Below the pieces are notes generated by a model. That model worked only from the letters and a program-made list of their open reading frames with translations, was not told the origin of the DNA and searched no databases. The translations under genes and the position numbers were made by a program. A stretch of DNA of 64,000 bases. Origin: Luzula sylvatica. Lineage: Eukaryota; Streptophyta; Magnoliopsida; Poales; Juncaceae. Within the stretch, counting starts at the first letter, position 1; every line of letters starts with the position of its first letter. Positions 1 through 13,026 of the stretch are shown one piece after another. The DNA lies in the NCBI GenBank assembly GCA_946800325.1, contig OX326961.1, forward strand, positions 38,190,543 to 38,254,542. The letters are read 5' to 3'.

Positions 1-632
1 GGTATAGCATATACCCTAAAACGGGGATGATTGTTTGTGAATGTTTGTATGTGTGTTGTGTGGGGGCCGGTGAGATTTCCAAATTGTAAACTATTTTAAT
101 ATGGGGACCGGTGAGTCTTCCAAAGTTGTAGTAGAATTGGTTTAGTTTTGAAGAAGAACCTCAAGGCAAGACGACACGACACGACACGAAGATTGGATCT
201 TCAAGGAGTGAGGTTTACACGTACGTAACATTGAAGGCATGCATTGATTAGGAGTTGACGTGTTGCATGGCTTTAGTCTGGCATGTCAATTCGCTAATTG
301 AATGATACTCCATTTGTGGTTTGGACTTGACCAAATAACTAGCTAGGCTAGTATTTGGGGCAAGGAGTGAGGTACACATACTCTGGTTTTGATTTGGACT
401 CAATACCGGACCTCACGAATAAAGCAAGAATCGTCTTGGAGATGATTGGACGCTGTCCTACCCGACGTGACGTATTTTCTGAGTGGTTGGCCATAGTCAC
501 CTTAGAAACACGTTAAATAGGGATCTTGTCCATTATGAGATTTAAGGTATCAAATCTCCGTTTCAATAGTGGGGGTTATTTGAAATGATAAAATAATGGG
601 TATTTCAAGCTGTTTAAAATGAATTTTAATAT
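1..632 (+). repeat. 5' LTR remnant and leader of the copia element
   Basis: There is no coding sequence. The words TGTTGCATGG and GTCTGGCAT around 261-287 recur in the same order in the 3' LTR near 4907-4928, so this is LTR-derived DNA. A short imperfect duplication (GGGGCCGGTGAG and GGGGACCGGTGAG) lies at 63-115 and a small GACAC run near 170-188. A degenerate primer-binding site lies at 546-556, and gag starts 77-128 bp later. The 5' copy has far less sequence between the matching block and the primer-binding site than the 3' LTR has after it, so a large deletion or strong divergence is likely. Confidence 0.5.
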
Positions 633-2324
633 ATGAAAGACCACGTTATTAATTACATTATTTTTTCAAAAATTGTAGATTTCATGGCTTTACCAAGTAA
701 TAACCGCTTTAGTTTGCGTTCCATTTTGGAAAGGGAACGAATGAACGGAAAGAATTTTCTCGACTGGCAGAGGAATCTGGGATTCGTTCTGAAACAGGAA
801 GGAAAGGCACATGTCTTGGAGACGCCTATCCCTCCTGTGCCAGGGGATGACGCAACTCGGGATGCCATATTCGAATATACGACCATGATGGATGATTCGA
901 ATGATGTCACATGCCTTATGTTGGCTACTATGACTCCTGAATATCAAATACAGTTTGAGAAACAGGATGCATACGAGATTATGAAACAACTCAGGGAGAT
1001 GTTTCAGGTTCAAGCAAGGGTGGAGAAGTATCAAGCTCTTGGCAATGCGACGCAATGCAAGATGCAAGAGGGTACACCCGTTAGCTCTCATCTTCTCAAG
1101 ATGAAAGGATATTTCGATCATCTTGAGAGGCTTGGCATGAAATTCGAGTTGGAGTTACAAACTGATTTGATCATGTTGTCACTGCCACCGAGCTTCGATT
1201 CGTTCATTTCGCATTTCCACATGTCGGACATGACAAGGACCATTCCCCAGCTTTTCGGAATGCTCAGAACATTCGAAAGTGACAGGAAACCGCGGTACAT
1301 GAAGTCTAGGACTTCGGAGGTATTGGTGGTTGAAGGGAAGAGTCCAAGCAATGGGAACAAAAACAAGAAGAGGAAGGCAAAGGGCAACAAGGTTGCGCCT
1401 AAGCCCGTGAGCAAGAAAGTCAAGGATGACAAGAAGTGTTTCCACTGTCTCAAGGAGGGGTATTGGAAGCGTGATTGCGAGATCTTCCTGAGGGAGAGCA
1501 AGCAAAAGACCGCTTCCTCGGACACACCGGCATCAGGTATTTTCATTATCGATTCTTATTTCTTTACTTTATCATCATGGGTGTTGGACACTGGATGTGG
1601 GACTCATATTTGTAATAATATGCAGGGACTAAGAAGTAGAAGATCGTTGATTCGTGGCGAAGTTGATTTACGCGTCGGGAATGGAGCTCGAGTAGCAGCA
1701 TTAGCCGAAGGGACGTATGATTTAACTTTGCCAAATGGACTTATTTTAGTTTTGGATAATTGTTGTTATGTACCTACTTTGAGTAGGAGTATTATTTCTG
1801 TTTCGAGACTTATTGCGGATAGATATGAATTAGTTATTGGTACTAATGATTGTTTTATTCGCAAGAATGACATTTTCTTTAGTAATGTTCTAGTTGAAAA
1901 TGGTTTATATGTCTTGGATTTAGAAAATAACAACAATAATCAGTCCATTTATAACATAAATACCACTCAAACTAATGAAACATACTCATGGCATTGTCGT
2001 CTCGGACACATAAATGAGAAACGCATTGCTAGACTCCAAAATGATGGAGTGCTAGATTCTTTTGATTTAAAGTCAATAGAAAATTGCGAATCTTGTTTGA
2101 TGGGTAAGATGACAAAGACACCTTTTTCCAAGAAAGGAGAAAGATCGAAAGATGTGTTGGCCCTCATACATTCCGATGTATGTGGACCGATGAGTGTCGA
2201 GACTAGAAATGGGTATCGCTACTTCGTGACTTTTACTGACGATTATAGTAGATATGAATATCTATACTTAATGCGTCACAAAAGTGAAACTTTTGAGAAA
2301 TTCAAAGAGTTCAACACGAGGTAG
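633..2324 (+). pseudogene. copia gag, protease and N-terminal integrase (frameshifted)
   Basis: The open frame holds a gag domain, a zinc knuckle, an aspartic protease and the first half of integrase. The methionine at 684, followed by a SLRSIL motif, is the more family-like gag start; the upstream ATG at 633 adds 17 residues. The zinc knuckle at about 1435-1478 reads C-x2-C-x4-Y-x4-C, so the usual histidine is tyrosine. The protease motif is DTGCGTH near 1588. The integrase zinc-binding region shows HCRLGH and CESC (about 1990-2100), and the first catalytic Asp lies in HSDVCGP near 2170. The frame closes just after KEFN at 2324, where related elements continue, and the rest of integrase resumes in another frame, indicating a small indel. 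The product would act in particle assembly and integration if intact. Confidence 0.85.
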
Positions 2325-2380
2325 AACTTCAACTGGGCAAGAAAGTAAAAGCCATTCGATCGGATCGAGGTGGCGAATAC

Positions 2381-4630
2381 TTGAGCTATGAGTTTGAGGA
2401 CTATCTTCGAGATTGTGGTATAGTATCACAATGGACTCCACCCGGTACACCCCAATGGAATGGAGTGTCCGAGAGGAGGAATCGGACTTTGTTAGACATG
2501 GTTCGCTCGATGACGAGTCGAACAGATTTGCCAAAGTCATTTTGGGGTTTCGCGCTTCAAACGGCCGCTCATATACTGAATAGAGTTCCGTCCAAATCGG
2601 TTGAAAAGACACCATATGAATTATGGCATGGCAAGGTGCCATCATTGTCTTATCTTAAGATTTGGGGTTGCAAGGCATACGTCAAAAGGTTATTGACGGA
2701 AAAACTCGAGCCAAGATCAGACAAGTGTTTATTTGTGGGGTATCCTCAAGAAACAAGAGGATATTACTTGTACTTGCCTAGCGAAAACAAGGTTTTCGTG
2801 GCTCGACGAGGACACTTCTTAGAGAAGGAATTCCTAGATCGTCAAGCCAGTGGGAGCAAAATTGATCTCGACGAAATTCGAGAACCACAAAGTGAACAGG
2901 TTGATTTGGAACAAGATTCTGAGTTACCATTAGATGGTGAACCAGAATCTAATACACAAGCTATACGTAGATCTGGTAGGATTCGTCAAGAACCTGAGAG
3001 ATATGGATTTCTCATTAGTAATGACGATGATGAGTTGACTCTAGATGATGAGCCAACGTCCTACAAAGGTGCTATGTCTAGCTTGGATTCCTCGAAATGG
3101 CATGACGCCATGAAAACCGAGATCCAGTCCATGTATGATAATAAGGTTTGGAATCTTATTGATCTACCTAATGGTGCTAAGACCGTTGGGTGCAAATGGG
3201 TTTTCAAGAAGAAAACCGACATGGATGGTAATGTACACACTTTTAAAGCAAGACTGGTGGCGAAAGGTTTCAAGCAAATTCATGGTATCGACTATGATGA
3301 AACGTTTTCTCCAGTATCCATGTTTAAAAGTATTCGCATTCTTCTAGCGATAGCTGTATATCACGATTATGAGATATGTCAGATGGATATCAAAACCGCT
3401 TTCCTTAACAGGAACCTTACCGAGGATGTGTATATGACACAACCCGAGGGTTTTGTCGATCCAAAGAATACGAATAAAGTGTGCAAGCTTATGAGATCCA
3501 TTTATGGATTAAAACAAGCATCTCGTGCGTGGAACATACGATTCGATGAGGTTATCGCAAAATATGATTTCATTCAAAATATCGAGGAACCTTGTGTATA
3601 CAAGAAATTTAGTGGGAGTTCGGTTGTATTCCTCATATTGTACGTGGACGACATCTTACTCATTGGAAATGACATCCCGATGCTTAACCAGGTTAAGGCA
3701 TATTTGGGTAGTCAATTCGCAATGAAGGACTTAGGAGAAGCTGCCTATATTTTAGGTGTGAAGATTTATAGAGATAGATCGAGGAGACTTCTCGGACTAA
3801 GTCAAAGTACATATATTGACAAAGTGATAACTAGGTTTCACATGGAGCAATCCAAGAAAGGATTTCTGCCAATGTCACATGGCATCACTCTCACTAAGGC
3901 TCAGTGTCCTTCAACGGACGCTGAACGTGAGCGAATGAGTCGGATCCCATACGCTTCGGCTATAGGATCGATCATGTATGCCATGATATGTACTAGACCA
4001 GATGTTGCATATGCGTTGAGTGTGACTTCCCGCTATCAGTCTAATCCTGGGGAAGTTCACTGGTCCGCAGTCAAGAGCATTCTTAAGTATCTCAGGAATA
4101 CTAAAGATATGTTTCTTGTCTATGGTGGTTCGGAAGGAGATCTGATTATCCAAGGATATACAGATGCTAGTTTCCAAACTTGCCCGGACGATTTCCAATC
4201 TCAAAGTGGTTACGTCTTTACGCTCAATGGCGGAGCTGTTGCTTGGAAAAGCTCCAAACAGAAGACGGTGGCTGATTCTACAACTGAAGCGGAATACATC
4301 GCGGCTTCGGAAGCCGCAAAGGAGGCTGTCTGGCTACGACAGTTCGTGATGGAACTTGGCGTTATGCCAAGTATCTCGGGTCCCATGGATGTCTATTGTG
4401 ACAATAACGGAGCAATAGCACAATCTAAGGAACCGCGAGCGCATCATCGGTCCAAACATGTACTCCGGCGTTACCACTTGATTCGTGAGATTACGAAGAG
4501 AGGTGACGTGAAAATAATGAAGATACCTACTGAGGATAACGTGACCGATCCATTTACGAAGCCACTATCACGTGCCAAGCATGAGCAGCATGCTAGGGCG
4601 ATAGGATTGGGATATCTATCGCAGTGTTAG
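2381..4630 (+). pseudogene. copia integrase C-terminal half, reverse transcriptase and RNase H
   Basis: This frame continues the polyprotein after the frameshift. The conserved region upstream of the first ATG (SDRGGEY, second catalytic Asp, near 2362-2380) is in the same frame, and the third catalytic residue is in NGVSERRNR near 2459. The reverse transcriptase begins near 3080 and has the YVDD catalytic box around 3640. The RNase H domain is recognisable towards 4150-4500, with DAS, TEAEY and DNNGA boxes. The frame ends with a stop at 4628-4630, about 60 bp before the 3' LTR. No stop interrupts this 749-codon stretch, so decay is slight and the single break is the one near 2320. It is a component of a dead element, not a host gene. 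Confidence 0.9.
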
Positions 4631-4690
4631 ATTGGGTGTTTTATTTATGTTTCTTATTGTATAAGGAGATTTGATCTGCCTAGTGCAAGT

Positions 4691-6597
4691 TGGAGAACAT
4701 TTATTATGCCCTAGGCGTGTTATTGGGATTGTATTTGTTTATGAGACAGATATTTATATTATTATTCATCATAAGACCTAAACCTTCATATTTCAAAATT
4801 TTTTAAAATAACAAAAAAGTATGTGTGAGGTTATTCGATTATAATAATCGGATAGGCCTTGAATTTTATTCTAGTTTAGTGCATCGAGTCAGTTGAGAAT
4901 AATATGTTGCATGGCCATGGTCTGGCATATTGATTCGTCAACTGAATGATAGTAAAACCACTAAACGGAATGAATATAATTCTAAAAACGTCCCTCGTGT
5001 ATAAAGTTGTTCATAGGTTTGAACTAGGTAGTCCTTTCACAGAATGGAGACTTTTACATACATCGGCATATTCGTAGATGAGATGATCAGGTTTTACTGA
5101 TCTGGGACGGTAGCGTCGATTCTAGAATATGGATATACGCGGCGTGGTATATTGGACTGACCACTATATGATTTTGTGACATGGTTAGAGTCATTGGAGA
5201 CAAACTCATATCCAGATAGTGCGTTTTAGTTCTTCATACTTGAGTAATCTCACGGATACCTAGTATGTTAAAAGACAATACTTTGATATAATTAACCCTA
5301 CACGTAACTGTGTAGCAGAGATTACTATTGAGTATTGTTTTTAGCATAGGCAAAGGATGTGAGGTTGCAAGATAGGAATTGTTCCTTTCTAACCTTCAAG
5401 AGGATAGAGGGAGATATCTCTCGGGCCCCTCGATTGAATTGAGATTGATGAAATGCTTGGCCAAGCTCGATGGAACTCAGTAGAGTTCGCATTGTTATTA
5501 TCAATCTAATTCTTATCGAGAAAGAGTATATCTGATCAAAAAGAAAAGATGATGACTTGAAGTCTTAGCCTTCACCGTGACTCTTTTGATCGGAAGATAT
5601 CGCGAACAAGAGGACTAGTAACACTTATCTGAGTTAGGAATGAAGATGTACTGCATCTGCATAAATATGTTATCCACCTTTTTCGTGCTAATTCTGGATA
5701 GGTATTAACGGCAGTCTAGTGCTCGCAATACCTTGTGGATTGCTGCCATATCCACTGCCAGTCTTAAACGAACCTACAACGGTCACACCAAGATTTCGTA
5801 ACATATCGGATTCTCAAGATAATGCTCACCAATACGTTTGTTGGACAAACAAAATGAAATAACGTGTGATTAGATCTCACGACATATGTTGGACATATGG
5901 CCAAGTTGATTAAGTCTTAATCCAAGAGAGAGTTTGAAAGAAAATATGGCTCAAGAATTAACTTGGAATAATTTATATAAATAGGCAAATATGCAGTCAG
6001 AATTGGGCCAGTTCATAAATCTGGGCCCGTTCAGAATTTAGGGTTTTAACCTAATTTCAGATAATTAGGTTTTAATCTAAATTTTGGGCTTATTCTGATA
6101 ATTAGTAATTTTGGACTTATTCTGAAAATTAGGGTTTTTTAACCTAATTTTCGATTTAACCTAAATCCTGCCTATATATATATATTCTGATTTTCATTTT
6201 TCTCTCTCTTCTAAGAGGCCATTTTTTGAACCCTAATTCTGGCCGCCAATTTTCTCCCTTCTTCCACATAATACAAAGTTAGATCTGGAGAATTTGAGAG
6301 AGGGTTTTGAGCAGAGGATTTGAGAGAAATAATCGTGACGTCGACTAGAACGACGTTGACGGTTCCGATCAGTCGAAATCAAGGTGGACACGAGTAGAGG
6401 GACTGCACGAGCAATCCTTGGAGAAGGTTCACGAATTTTGGAAAAGAAGTCGACACGTACTAACTTGTACGAGGTAAAAATCTGAACAACTCTTCCTTTT
6501 TCATGGTTTTTCGAACGTGATCCAGGTAGAATTAGGTTATGCATGTGTAAATAATTCCGCTGCACACATAAATAATCATATGTATAACCCTACAGTT
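4691..6597 (+). repeat. 3' LTR of the copia element
   Basis: The LTR begins at about TGGAGAACAT just after the purine-rich CTAGTGCAAGT context and ends near ACCCTACA, giving TG...CA ends. A TATA box (TTTATATAAATAGG) lies near 5970-5983 inside it. The related old element has matching blocks in the same order: the GTTCTTC-CTTGAG block, CAATACTTTGATAT, CAAGATAGGAATTGTT, GAGATATCTC and ACGGTCACAC. The exact ends are inferred because the 5' copy is not available for comparison. A hAT-derived sequence follows directly. Confidence 0.65.
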
Positions 6598-6645
6598 TGG
6601 TCGGCGCCTAGGCAGCCGCCTAGGCCGATTTTTAGAACCTTGCAA
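6598..6645. repeat. CGCCTAGGC palindromic repeat fragment
   Basis: The words GGCGCCTAGGC and CGCCTAGGCCGATTTTTAG lie back to back next to the LTR end. GC-rich CGCCTAGGC words followed by AT-rich sequence are seen at the ends of plant non-autonomous elements; here it is a fragment at the LTR/hAT junction and its exact source is unknown. Confidence 0.35.
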
Positions 6646-7945
6646 ATAACATGGCGACATCCGGTTTGTTATGTACAAAGAGACCAATATTATATTGGAC
6701 TCCTTGCGCTGCTTATACCTTAGATTTAGTTCTCGAAGGAATTTGTAAAATGCCGAAATATAAATTTATAATTGATGCAGCAAGAGGTGTAACGGTTTTT
6801 ATATATGCTCACCACAAAACTCTAAGTTTGATGAAAAAATTCACAAAAAAGAGAGATTTAGTGCGATCCGGAATAACTCGATTTGCGAGTTCTTTTCTTT
6901 CTTAGCAAAGCATGTATGATAAGGAATTCGATTTACGGTTAATGGCTCTTTCGCAAGAATGAAACCAATGCGAGCACACAAAGAATACTAAGGGACAATT
7001 GGCAAAAAAAACGTTGTTAAGTCCCGAGTTTTGGAAAGGAGTACATGCAACATTGAGTCTCTTCACTTCGCTTGTTCGGGTTCTTCGAGTTGCCGATATG
7101 GATATGCCTTCTATGGTTTGGGTGTTTGGTGAATTTTTGGAAGCGAAAATGGAAATCGTAGAGAAGGTGTTTAAGCGTGTGGAGAGAAATTATAAACTAA
7201 TTATGGATATTATTCGTAGAAAGACTACAAATCGTATTGATACTGATTTGCATTTGACGGCGTATATTTTAAACCCGTTTTATTTTTATCGTCTTTTGGA
7301 TCGGGACGACGTAATGGGTTCAACGGTTTATCTCAAGGCTTTGTTCACTTGTCTTGACAAAAAAATTCCTGACGATGAGAAAAAAATTCGACATTACATA
7401 AGTGACGTGGAAATTAAGATGTACAAACTAAAATGTGGTATGTTTGGAAGAGGGGCAACCAACGTATCATTTTCTATATTCGAGACATTTGATCCTGGTA
7501 AATTATTATTTAATTTATTAATTCTCGTAATACATTTTAGAATTATATTTAATTTCTTGTAGTTGATTGGTGGAGCACTTATGGTGTGGATACGCCAAAT
7601 TTGTGAAAAATGACAATGTGAATTCTTGCTTTGACGTGTAGTTCATCTGGATGTGAGAGAAATTGCAGCCCGTTTGAAGGGGTAATAATTTTTCTCATTT
7701 TTTAATTCTATTTTCATGAGTTGGAGAGATTGAGACGTTTGGTGTATGTTCAATTCAATTCGATGTTGCTTACAAAGAAAAATAACGAGAAGGAGAAAGA
7801 GAGCGGGGTGACTGATTCAGAAGATGTTCTTTTAGCTCCATACTCAAATAGTTTAACGGCTCAACATTGGTTAGTCGTCGGAGTCGATTACACTTATGAA
7901 GAAATGAGCGACAATGGTGCAAGAGATGTAATCCGACTTTGATCC
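6646..7945 (+). pseudogene. hAT superfamily transposase, broken
   Basis: Three open stretches on the plus strand give successive parts of a plant hAT transposase. The first (6651-6905) contains YWTPCAAYTLDLVLE and ITRFASSFL, typical of the DUF659-linked catalytic region. The second (6999-7562) holds the helical insertion region with FWKGVHATLSLF and TAYILNPFYFY. After a stop near 7562 the hAT C-terminal dimerisation motif is visible in pieces (WWSTYGVDTPNL, then CSSSGCERN) around 7568-7668. The last stretch (7721-7942) is the tail after that motif. At least three frame breaks and missing N-terminal BED finger sequence make it dead. The terminal inverted repeats could not be recognised. Confidence 0.8.
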
Positions 7946-7984
7946 CAAGGAGATTAGGATTTTAATGGACGTATCGAATGCAGT

Positions 7985-8215
7985 GGCGGATCTATTAAAG
8001 GACTAGAGGAAGCAACGCTCCCCCCTCCCCAGAATTTTGAGCAGTAGTATATTTGTGATTATGTTAGTGTATTTTACGACAAGACTGGACAATTATGTCT
8101 TACCGCCTCCCCATTTTTTTTTGAAAATTTGTCACAGTATCCCCCTCCCCCCAATTATGTTAGCGCCCCCCATGGTTACGGGGAAATATCCGGCACTGAT
8201 CGAATGTATCTATAT
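7985..8215. repeat. GGCGGATC-type short interspersed element remnant
   Basis: It starts AGTGGCGGATCT and contains several C-rich tracts (CCCCCCTCCCC, CCCCCTCCCCCC, GCGCCCCCCATGG). Such GTGGCGGATC starts are common at the ends of plant non-autonomous elements; similar starts occur at 44334 and 45106 here. A matching inverted end is not clear. Confidence 0.3.
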
Positions 8216-11200
8216 CTCATCCAACCGACGATAAGAATTTATTTTTTAGTGGATTTTAGTGTTTTGTGATAATGTTATTTGAATTTAAATTATCATTTGC
8301 GAATATGTGAATTTTGTGATGTGACGTATTTTGTTAGTTACATTATTTTCGAGACTTATTAAAAAAATTTGTGATAATTTGTAATTATTTTGCTATTAAA
8401 TATGTAATAAAATAAAATTCACTGAGAATCCCAATTAATTATTTTTGACGCACGATGATTCTCTACCGATTAGCAAGCGTCGAGCGATTTCTGTAACATT
8501 GTGAATAACACATGAATACGAAAAATTCCCAACGACACATGACATATTAAAAATACTGGATCCTCCGATGATCAAAAGTGTAATCTGTCCGTACATGATC
8601 TTTCTCAATGTATTTATGTTTTAGAATCAATTTGTATATGATAAATATAACATGATCCTTATTGTGCCGAAATAATAACACGAAAGTTAACGGTTTATAT
8701 GATTATATGGTTACATACATATGAAATTAACCTAATAATTAACCCTAGTTAAAAACTAATTAACCCCATGAGAGTCTCAATCAAAGAAGGGTAATATTTT
8801 CTTAGAAATAGACTGCCAAACGTGATTGACCAGTCCAAGGAACTTTCTCAAATCTAATAAGTCAGGTCAACAGAATTACTATTGGTCAAAGTACCTTCAC
8901 GTCACATTTCAGTCTAATTACATCACACCTGACGCATTTTTTGATAGATCTCCTAAATTTCCCAATATCTCACATCTTCTATAATTTTGTAATTGAGAAT
9001 ATTTCATGGAATTATTCTGAACGAGTCAAGCCCTAGTTTCTAGATGGGTGCCTTCTATTTTAATGGTAAACTCTTACATTATAATTATAATATTAATATG
9101 ATTGTGAATTATGAATATGAGATCGTGTCAGGTAGTGAGGAGGTTGACAAGTTAGACTTATGTTCATCATTAAATAATTAATAATTAATAATGATTTCAT
9201 TATAAATGTATGTGTCCTTATTAAATAAATTGATCATGATTTGATTATTAATCTATCATGATTAAATAAGGATAAATATTGATTTGATTTGATTCTGTCT
9301 TTCATCATACCGTGTACCGAAAGACGGTCTATGCAAATTTGCAGATAATGAAACCCCACAAACCCTAGACTAAAAAGAACTTTAATATTTTATATATATT
9401 CTTCAAATTCTTCATTACTTTTTATATTTTCTTCAAATTCTTCATTTTGGAAGAAATAAATTACTATAGGGGAATGGAAAACTTATTGTGGTTACTATAA
9501 TATAACCTACAAACCATTTATGATCCCTCATTAAGATCCATATTGAATGTGGTATATTGTTTATTCATATTGGTCTATATTTGTTCTTTCTCGCACACAC
9601 ATATATAGGCCATATGAATAGCCATTTAAGCAAATAGTATTTTTTTCTTTTTATCCTTTTTGTATACAACTATACGACAATACTTCCAAGCACAACTATA
9701 TATTTCGGGGCCCTTGGAAAATTTTAAGAAGGTACTAGAGACATTAAGATATTAATTATTAAGAAGCATGATCACACTTAATACATCACATTAACTAGGA
9801 ATCCTATATATGTAGCTACATTAGATTCATTTGAAACCTATCACAAAGGGACAACAGACAACCTTCCATCAACCCTGTAAGACTTGTTTCAGTCATTATG
9901 CCCACTTAAGACTTTAGTTGGTGCCCTTCTTTGGTTCATCATGAACCATATTTTTGTTTTTAGTTCATGGAAAACCATAACATTGTATACATCATAATTC
10001 ACACACGTAGACATATACAAAAGTATATATGTCATCTTGTATTGCTTATATTAGCAAAGTTTTAACCTTTTTTTGCTGTGTATTTGTCGCATTATGTTCT
10101 TTCTTAATTACTTGGGGCAATATATCTCCATGCCTTGCATATCCAAATTAAGCAAAAGGTAATACATGGATGTATAAAAAACAAGTGGTGCAAGTTTGCC
10201 AGGCTTTTGGATCATACTGAAAAGCATTGCATCTTTTTCATGTTTGATTTGGCACAAAATTATAAGTCATGACTAAATTGTTATAAAAAAAGACAGAAGA
10301 AAAGATCGGCGGCCCCTCCTCTTTCAAACTAACAACACACCCTTTCTAGGGTTTTTTAAGGTCTATACATAAAGACTGTATATTTTGCTTCTGAGACAAA
10401 AGTATTTCAAATTAAACAAATTTCATAGGTAAAAATTGAGGACTTAAAGATAAAAATGTAGAGAGAGAAAAGAGAGCTTTCATCTCATCACATGTGTGAG
10501 GGTGATGGGGTTTTATGTATCATCATTGCAAAAGAACACATTATTATTCTCTGCCATGGATCACAATGAGTATGAATCATTTCATTATTACCCCCTCGCA
10601 CACACTATCCTGTACTAAGTTGTAAGTTGCTCTATATCAATCTCTTTCCTGTTCATTTTATCAGAAACAAATCTAAAATGGAGATTCCAAAATATAGTAA
10701 ATACTGTGTATTGATCAAAAGTGTGTTTGTTACAAGTGTTAAAAAGTTGTGGAATAGTAATAGTAGGGAGAAAAGAGTAGAGGAGAATAGAGCACTCTAT
10801 CTCAATCTCGCTCTCACACTGCCCAAAAAGGGCCAAAAATTCATACCAAATCATGACCTCTTTTTGTAATATCAATCCATTTCATTTGAAAAGAAGCTTA
10901 TAATATATTATTATTACTATTTATTATTTATTATTTATTATAATCACTTTATCACTTTATTTCTCTCCATTTCACAGAAACCCATGGTTAATTAATCATC
11001 TCTCAAAATCCTTATAAAAAGAAGAGCACATCATTAGCCACCAGTCGTATATTAACCAAAAAATTGAGATGACAGATGAGTTGTTTTTTTTAAAATAAAC
11101 GGAAGTCTCTTTCAAAAATTGAAATGTGGCAAAAACACAAGTAGTAGTTCAAATTGAACAAGCATGGAAAACAAAGCACAAATATATTGCATGTAATTTA

Positions 11201-11913
11201 TGGGAGGTTGACACGGGAACACATGGAGGCATAAAAAAGGATCTTATATTTTACACTCATGACCTCATACGATATTTAATTACAAAAAAAATACCAATAT
11301 ATCTAACTTATACATTGTATCGAGTAATCTCTGGTTTGGTTTATTGGGTAAAGTGCATTCTAGGGATGGTTCCATGTGGAGCAGTTAGAAACCACTAATT
11401 GAACAAGAATTTATCAATTTACAATTTCATGGGTCTTGTAATTTTAAACTTTATCTTAGATTCTAGACAATGTAATATATTTATTTATGTATAATGTTTT
11501 AATATGAAGATTTGTTAAACAAATTTGGCGGCTAAGGAATCCAGAAATCTCGCCACCTATCCCTCCCTATGCCCATAACCAAACAAGTGGTGTAATTAAT
11601 ACCCACTACAATGTATCACTACAATGTGAACAATTGCACCCCCCTCTCTCTCTCTGCATCTATCTAGGATTATACATGAATGACATGACGCAGAATAAAA
11701 TGGAGACAAGCACACGAGGGAAAATCAAACGTAGAAGTTTGTAAATGTAATGTACATGAAGAGTAGAACAAAAATGAAATGAAGGGGGTGTGCAAAACTA
11801 TACCCCCTCGAATCTCAAATTCTCATAATCTAAGATCCTAAACCTGTAATAAAATTAACAACAAAATTCTAAAAATCTCTTCTTGTAATTACGTACGTAC
11901 TTGTACTTGGTAG
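8216..11913. other. AT-rich intergenic region without a supportable gene
   Basis: I found no open frame with recognisable protein features on either strand. Short simple tracts occur (TTATTATTTATTATT near 10906-10940, CTCTCTCTCT near 11645). The 10300-11000 stretch contains TATACATAAAG and GAGAGAAAAG words that could belong to an untranslated transcript, but nothing decisive is visible. The last few hundred bases (11400-11913) should include the 3' untranslated region of the VQ gene that ends at 11914. Confidence 0.5.
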
Positions 11914-13026
11914 CTAGCGATCAGAAGAAGAAGAACACAGCCATGATTCCGGCATTCCTTCTCCACGTGTAGACACTACAGTCGTTTCTTGTTCCTTACT
12001 CACATTGACAAATTCAGAGCAACTCGTACTTGCCATTCTTTCCGTACCAACAACTGAGTTCAACTGGTTCGTGTCTGGCCTGGTACTGGCACCAACCCAT
12101 CCTCCTTGGTGCAATCCATCCGACCCCATCAATCCTTGCTGTAAATTCGACGTACCGACATACTCGTTTGACATGGGCATTGATTGTGGCGCGGTTCTGG
12201 AGGAAAAGTTAAGAATACTTCTTGCATCGTACTTTGGCTGAAGTTGAGATTGAAGCAGTGATTGAAAGGTTAACATAGGGTTTTGCATGTTAAGAAATGC
12301 CTGTGCTTGCTCGTTATGTTGTGCCGGATTCATGTTACTCGTCACTGGTACCGAGCCAACGTCCACAGAACTCATGCTATTTGAAATTATACCGGTACCG
12401 GTGCCGCCAGTGTTGAGTTTCTGAGCAAAAGGTCGTAAGAGATAAGGAGGGAGTGATGAAGAGGACGGAGAAGCTGAGGAAAATAGATGGTGGTCGAAAC
12501 GAGACCTCGTGAGAGAAGAAGGGGCGAAAGGAGGCGAGGGTATTCCAGTAAATTCCTGCACCATCGCTCGAAAATTCGACGTATCCGTCGTCAGAACTGT
12601 CGTAGGGGCACGTCGGGAGGCACGTGTACGCTTTCTGGAGTTGCGTTGTGGTTGGCCGGTGGTGGTGTTTACGGTTGAACCGGCGGCAGCCGATGAAGAG
12701 GAGGATGAAGGGGTGTTAGTTAGGGTTCGAGAAGTGTTTAGTGTGAAAGAGGGAGATGCCATGAAGGGGAGAGGGGTAGTTGAGGTATTACTTCCAATAT
12801 TTGTGGTGGTTGGGTCGAAGGCAAGGAGAGGGGAATTTGGGGCAAAATCGGAAAGCGAGTAAAAAGGGAGCGTTCCGGCTCCGGTACCGGCACCGGTACC
12901 GGTATTTGATTGGAAGAAGGATAAGATTGGGTCGGTACCGGTACTGCCACCGGTACCTGTCCGGGAATCGAACTCTTCATCCCCACCGCTCGATGATTGG
13001 ATGCTTCCACTATTGGCCGAGTCCAT
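11914..13026 (-). CDS. VQ motif-containing protein
   Basis: This is an intronless 370-residue protein. The VQ signature FRAMVQEFTG is at about residues 152-161, preceded by a basic stretch (NSRKRTRASRR, about 129-139) that is a likely nuclear localisation signal. VQ proteins are plant nuclear regulators that bind WRKY group I and IIc factors and modulate defence, growth and hormone responses. I start at the ATG at 13026 because the MDSANSG..SSSGGDEE start fits relatives of the VQ4/VQ22 type; the six upstream codons begin with TTG. The rest is low-complexity: Gly-Thr repeats near residues 24-54 encoded by ACCGGTACC words, Ser runs, and a Gln/Asn-rich C-terminal half. A W-box core (TTGAC on the minus strand) lies near 13610. 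The Arabidopsis orthologue was not resolved. Confidence 0.88.
   Translation of the reverse strand: MDSANSGSIQSSSGGDEEFDSRTGTGGSTGTDPILSFFQSNTGTGAGTGAGTLPFYSLSDFAPNSPLLAFDPTTTNIGSNTSTTPLPFMASPSFTLNTSRTLTNTPSSSSSSAAAGSTVNTTTGQPQRNSRKRTRASRRAPTTVLTTDTSNFRAMVQEFTGIPSPPFAPSSLTRSRFDHHLFSSASPSSSSLPPYLLRPFAQKLNTGGTGTGIISNSMSSVDVGSVPVTSNMNPAQHNEQAQAFLNMQNPMLTFQSLLQSQLQPKYDARSILNFSSRTAPQSMPMSNEYVGTSNLQQGLMGSDGLHQGGWVGASTRPDTNQLNSVVGTERMASTSCSEFVNVSKEQETTVVSTRGEGMPESWLCSSSSDR

Larger units (their letters stand above)
1..6597 (+). mobile_element. Ty1-copia LTR retrotransposon, degenerate
   Basis: The order of domains is gag, zinc knuckle, protease, integrase, reverse transcriptase, RNase H, which is the Ty1-copia order. 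The coding part spans 633-4630 and the 3' LTR 4691-6597. The 5' LTR is either cut by the window start or heavily rearranged: only the stretch around 240-310 resembles the beginning of the 3' LTR (near 4885-4955). A primer-binding-site-like sequence, GGTATCAAATC, sits at 546-556 and resembles the initiator-tRNA-Met complement common in copia elements, with mismatches. The reading frame is broken in the integrase core, so this copy is not autonomous. The element at 22086-27370 is an older relative. Confidence 0.9.
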
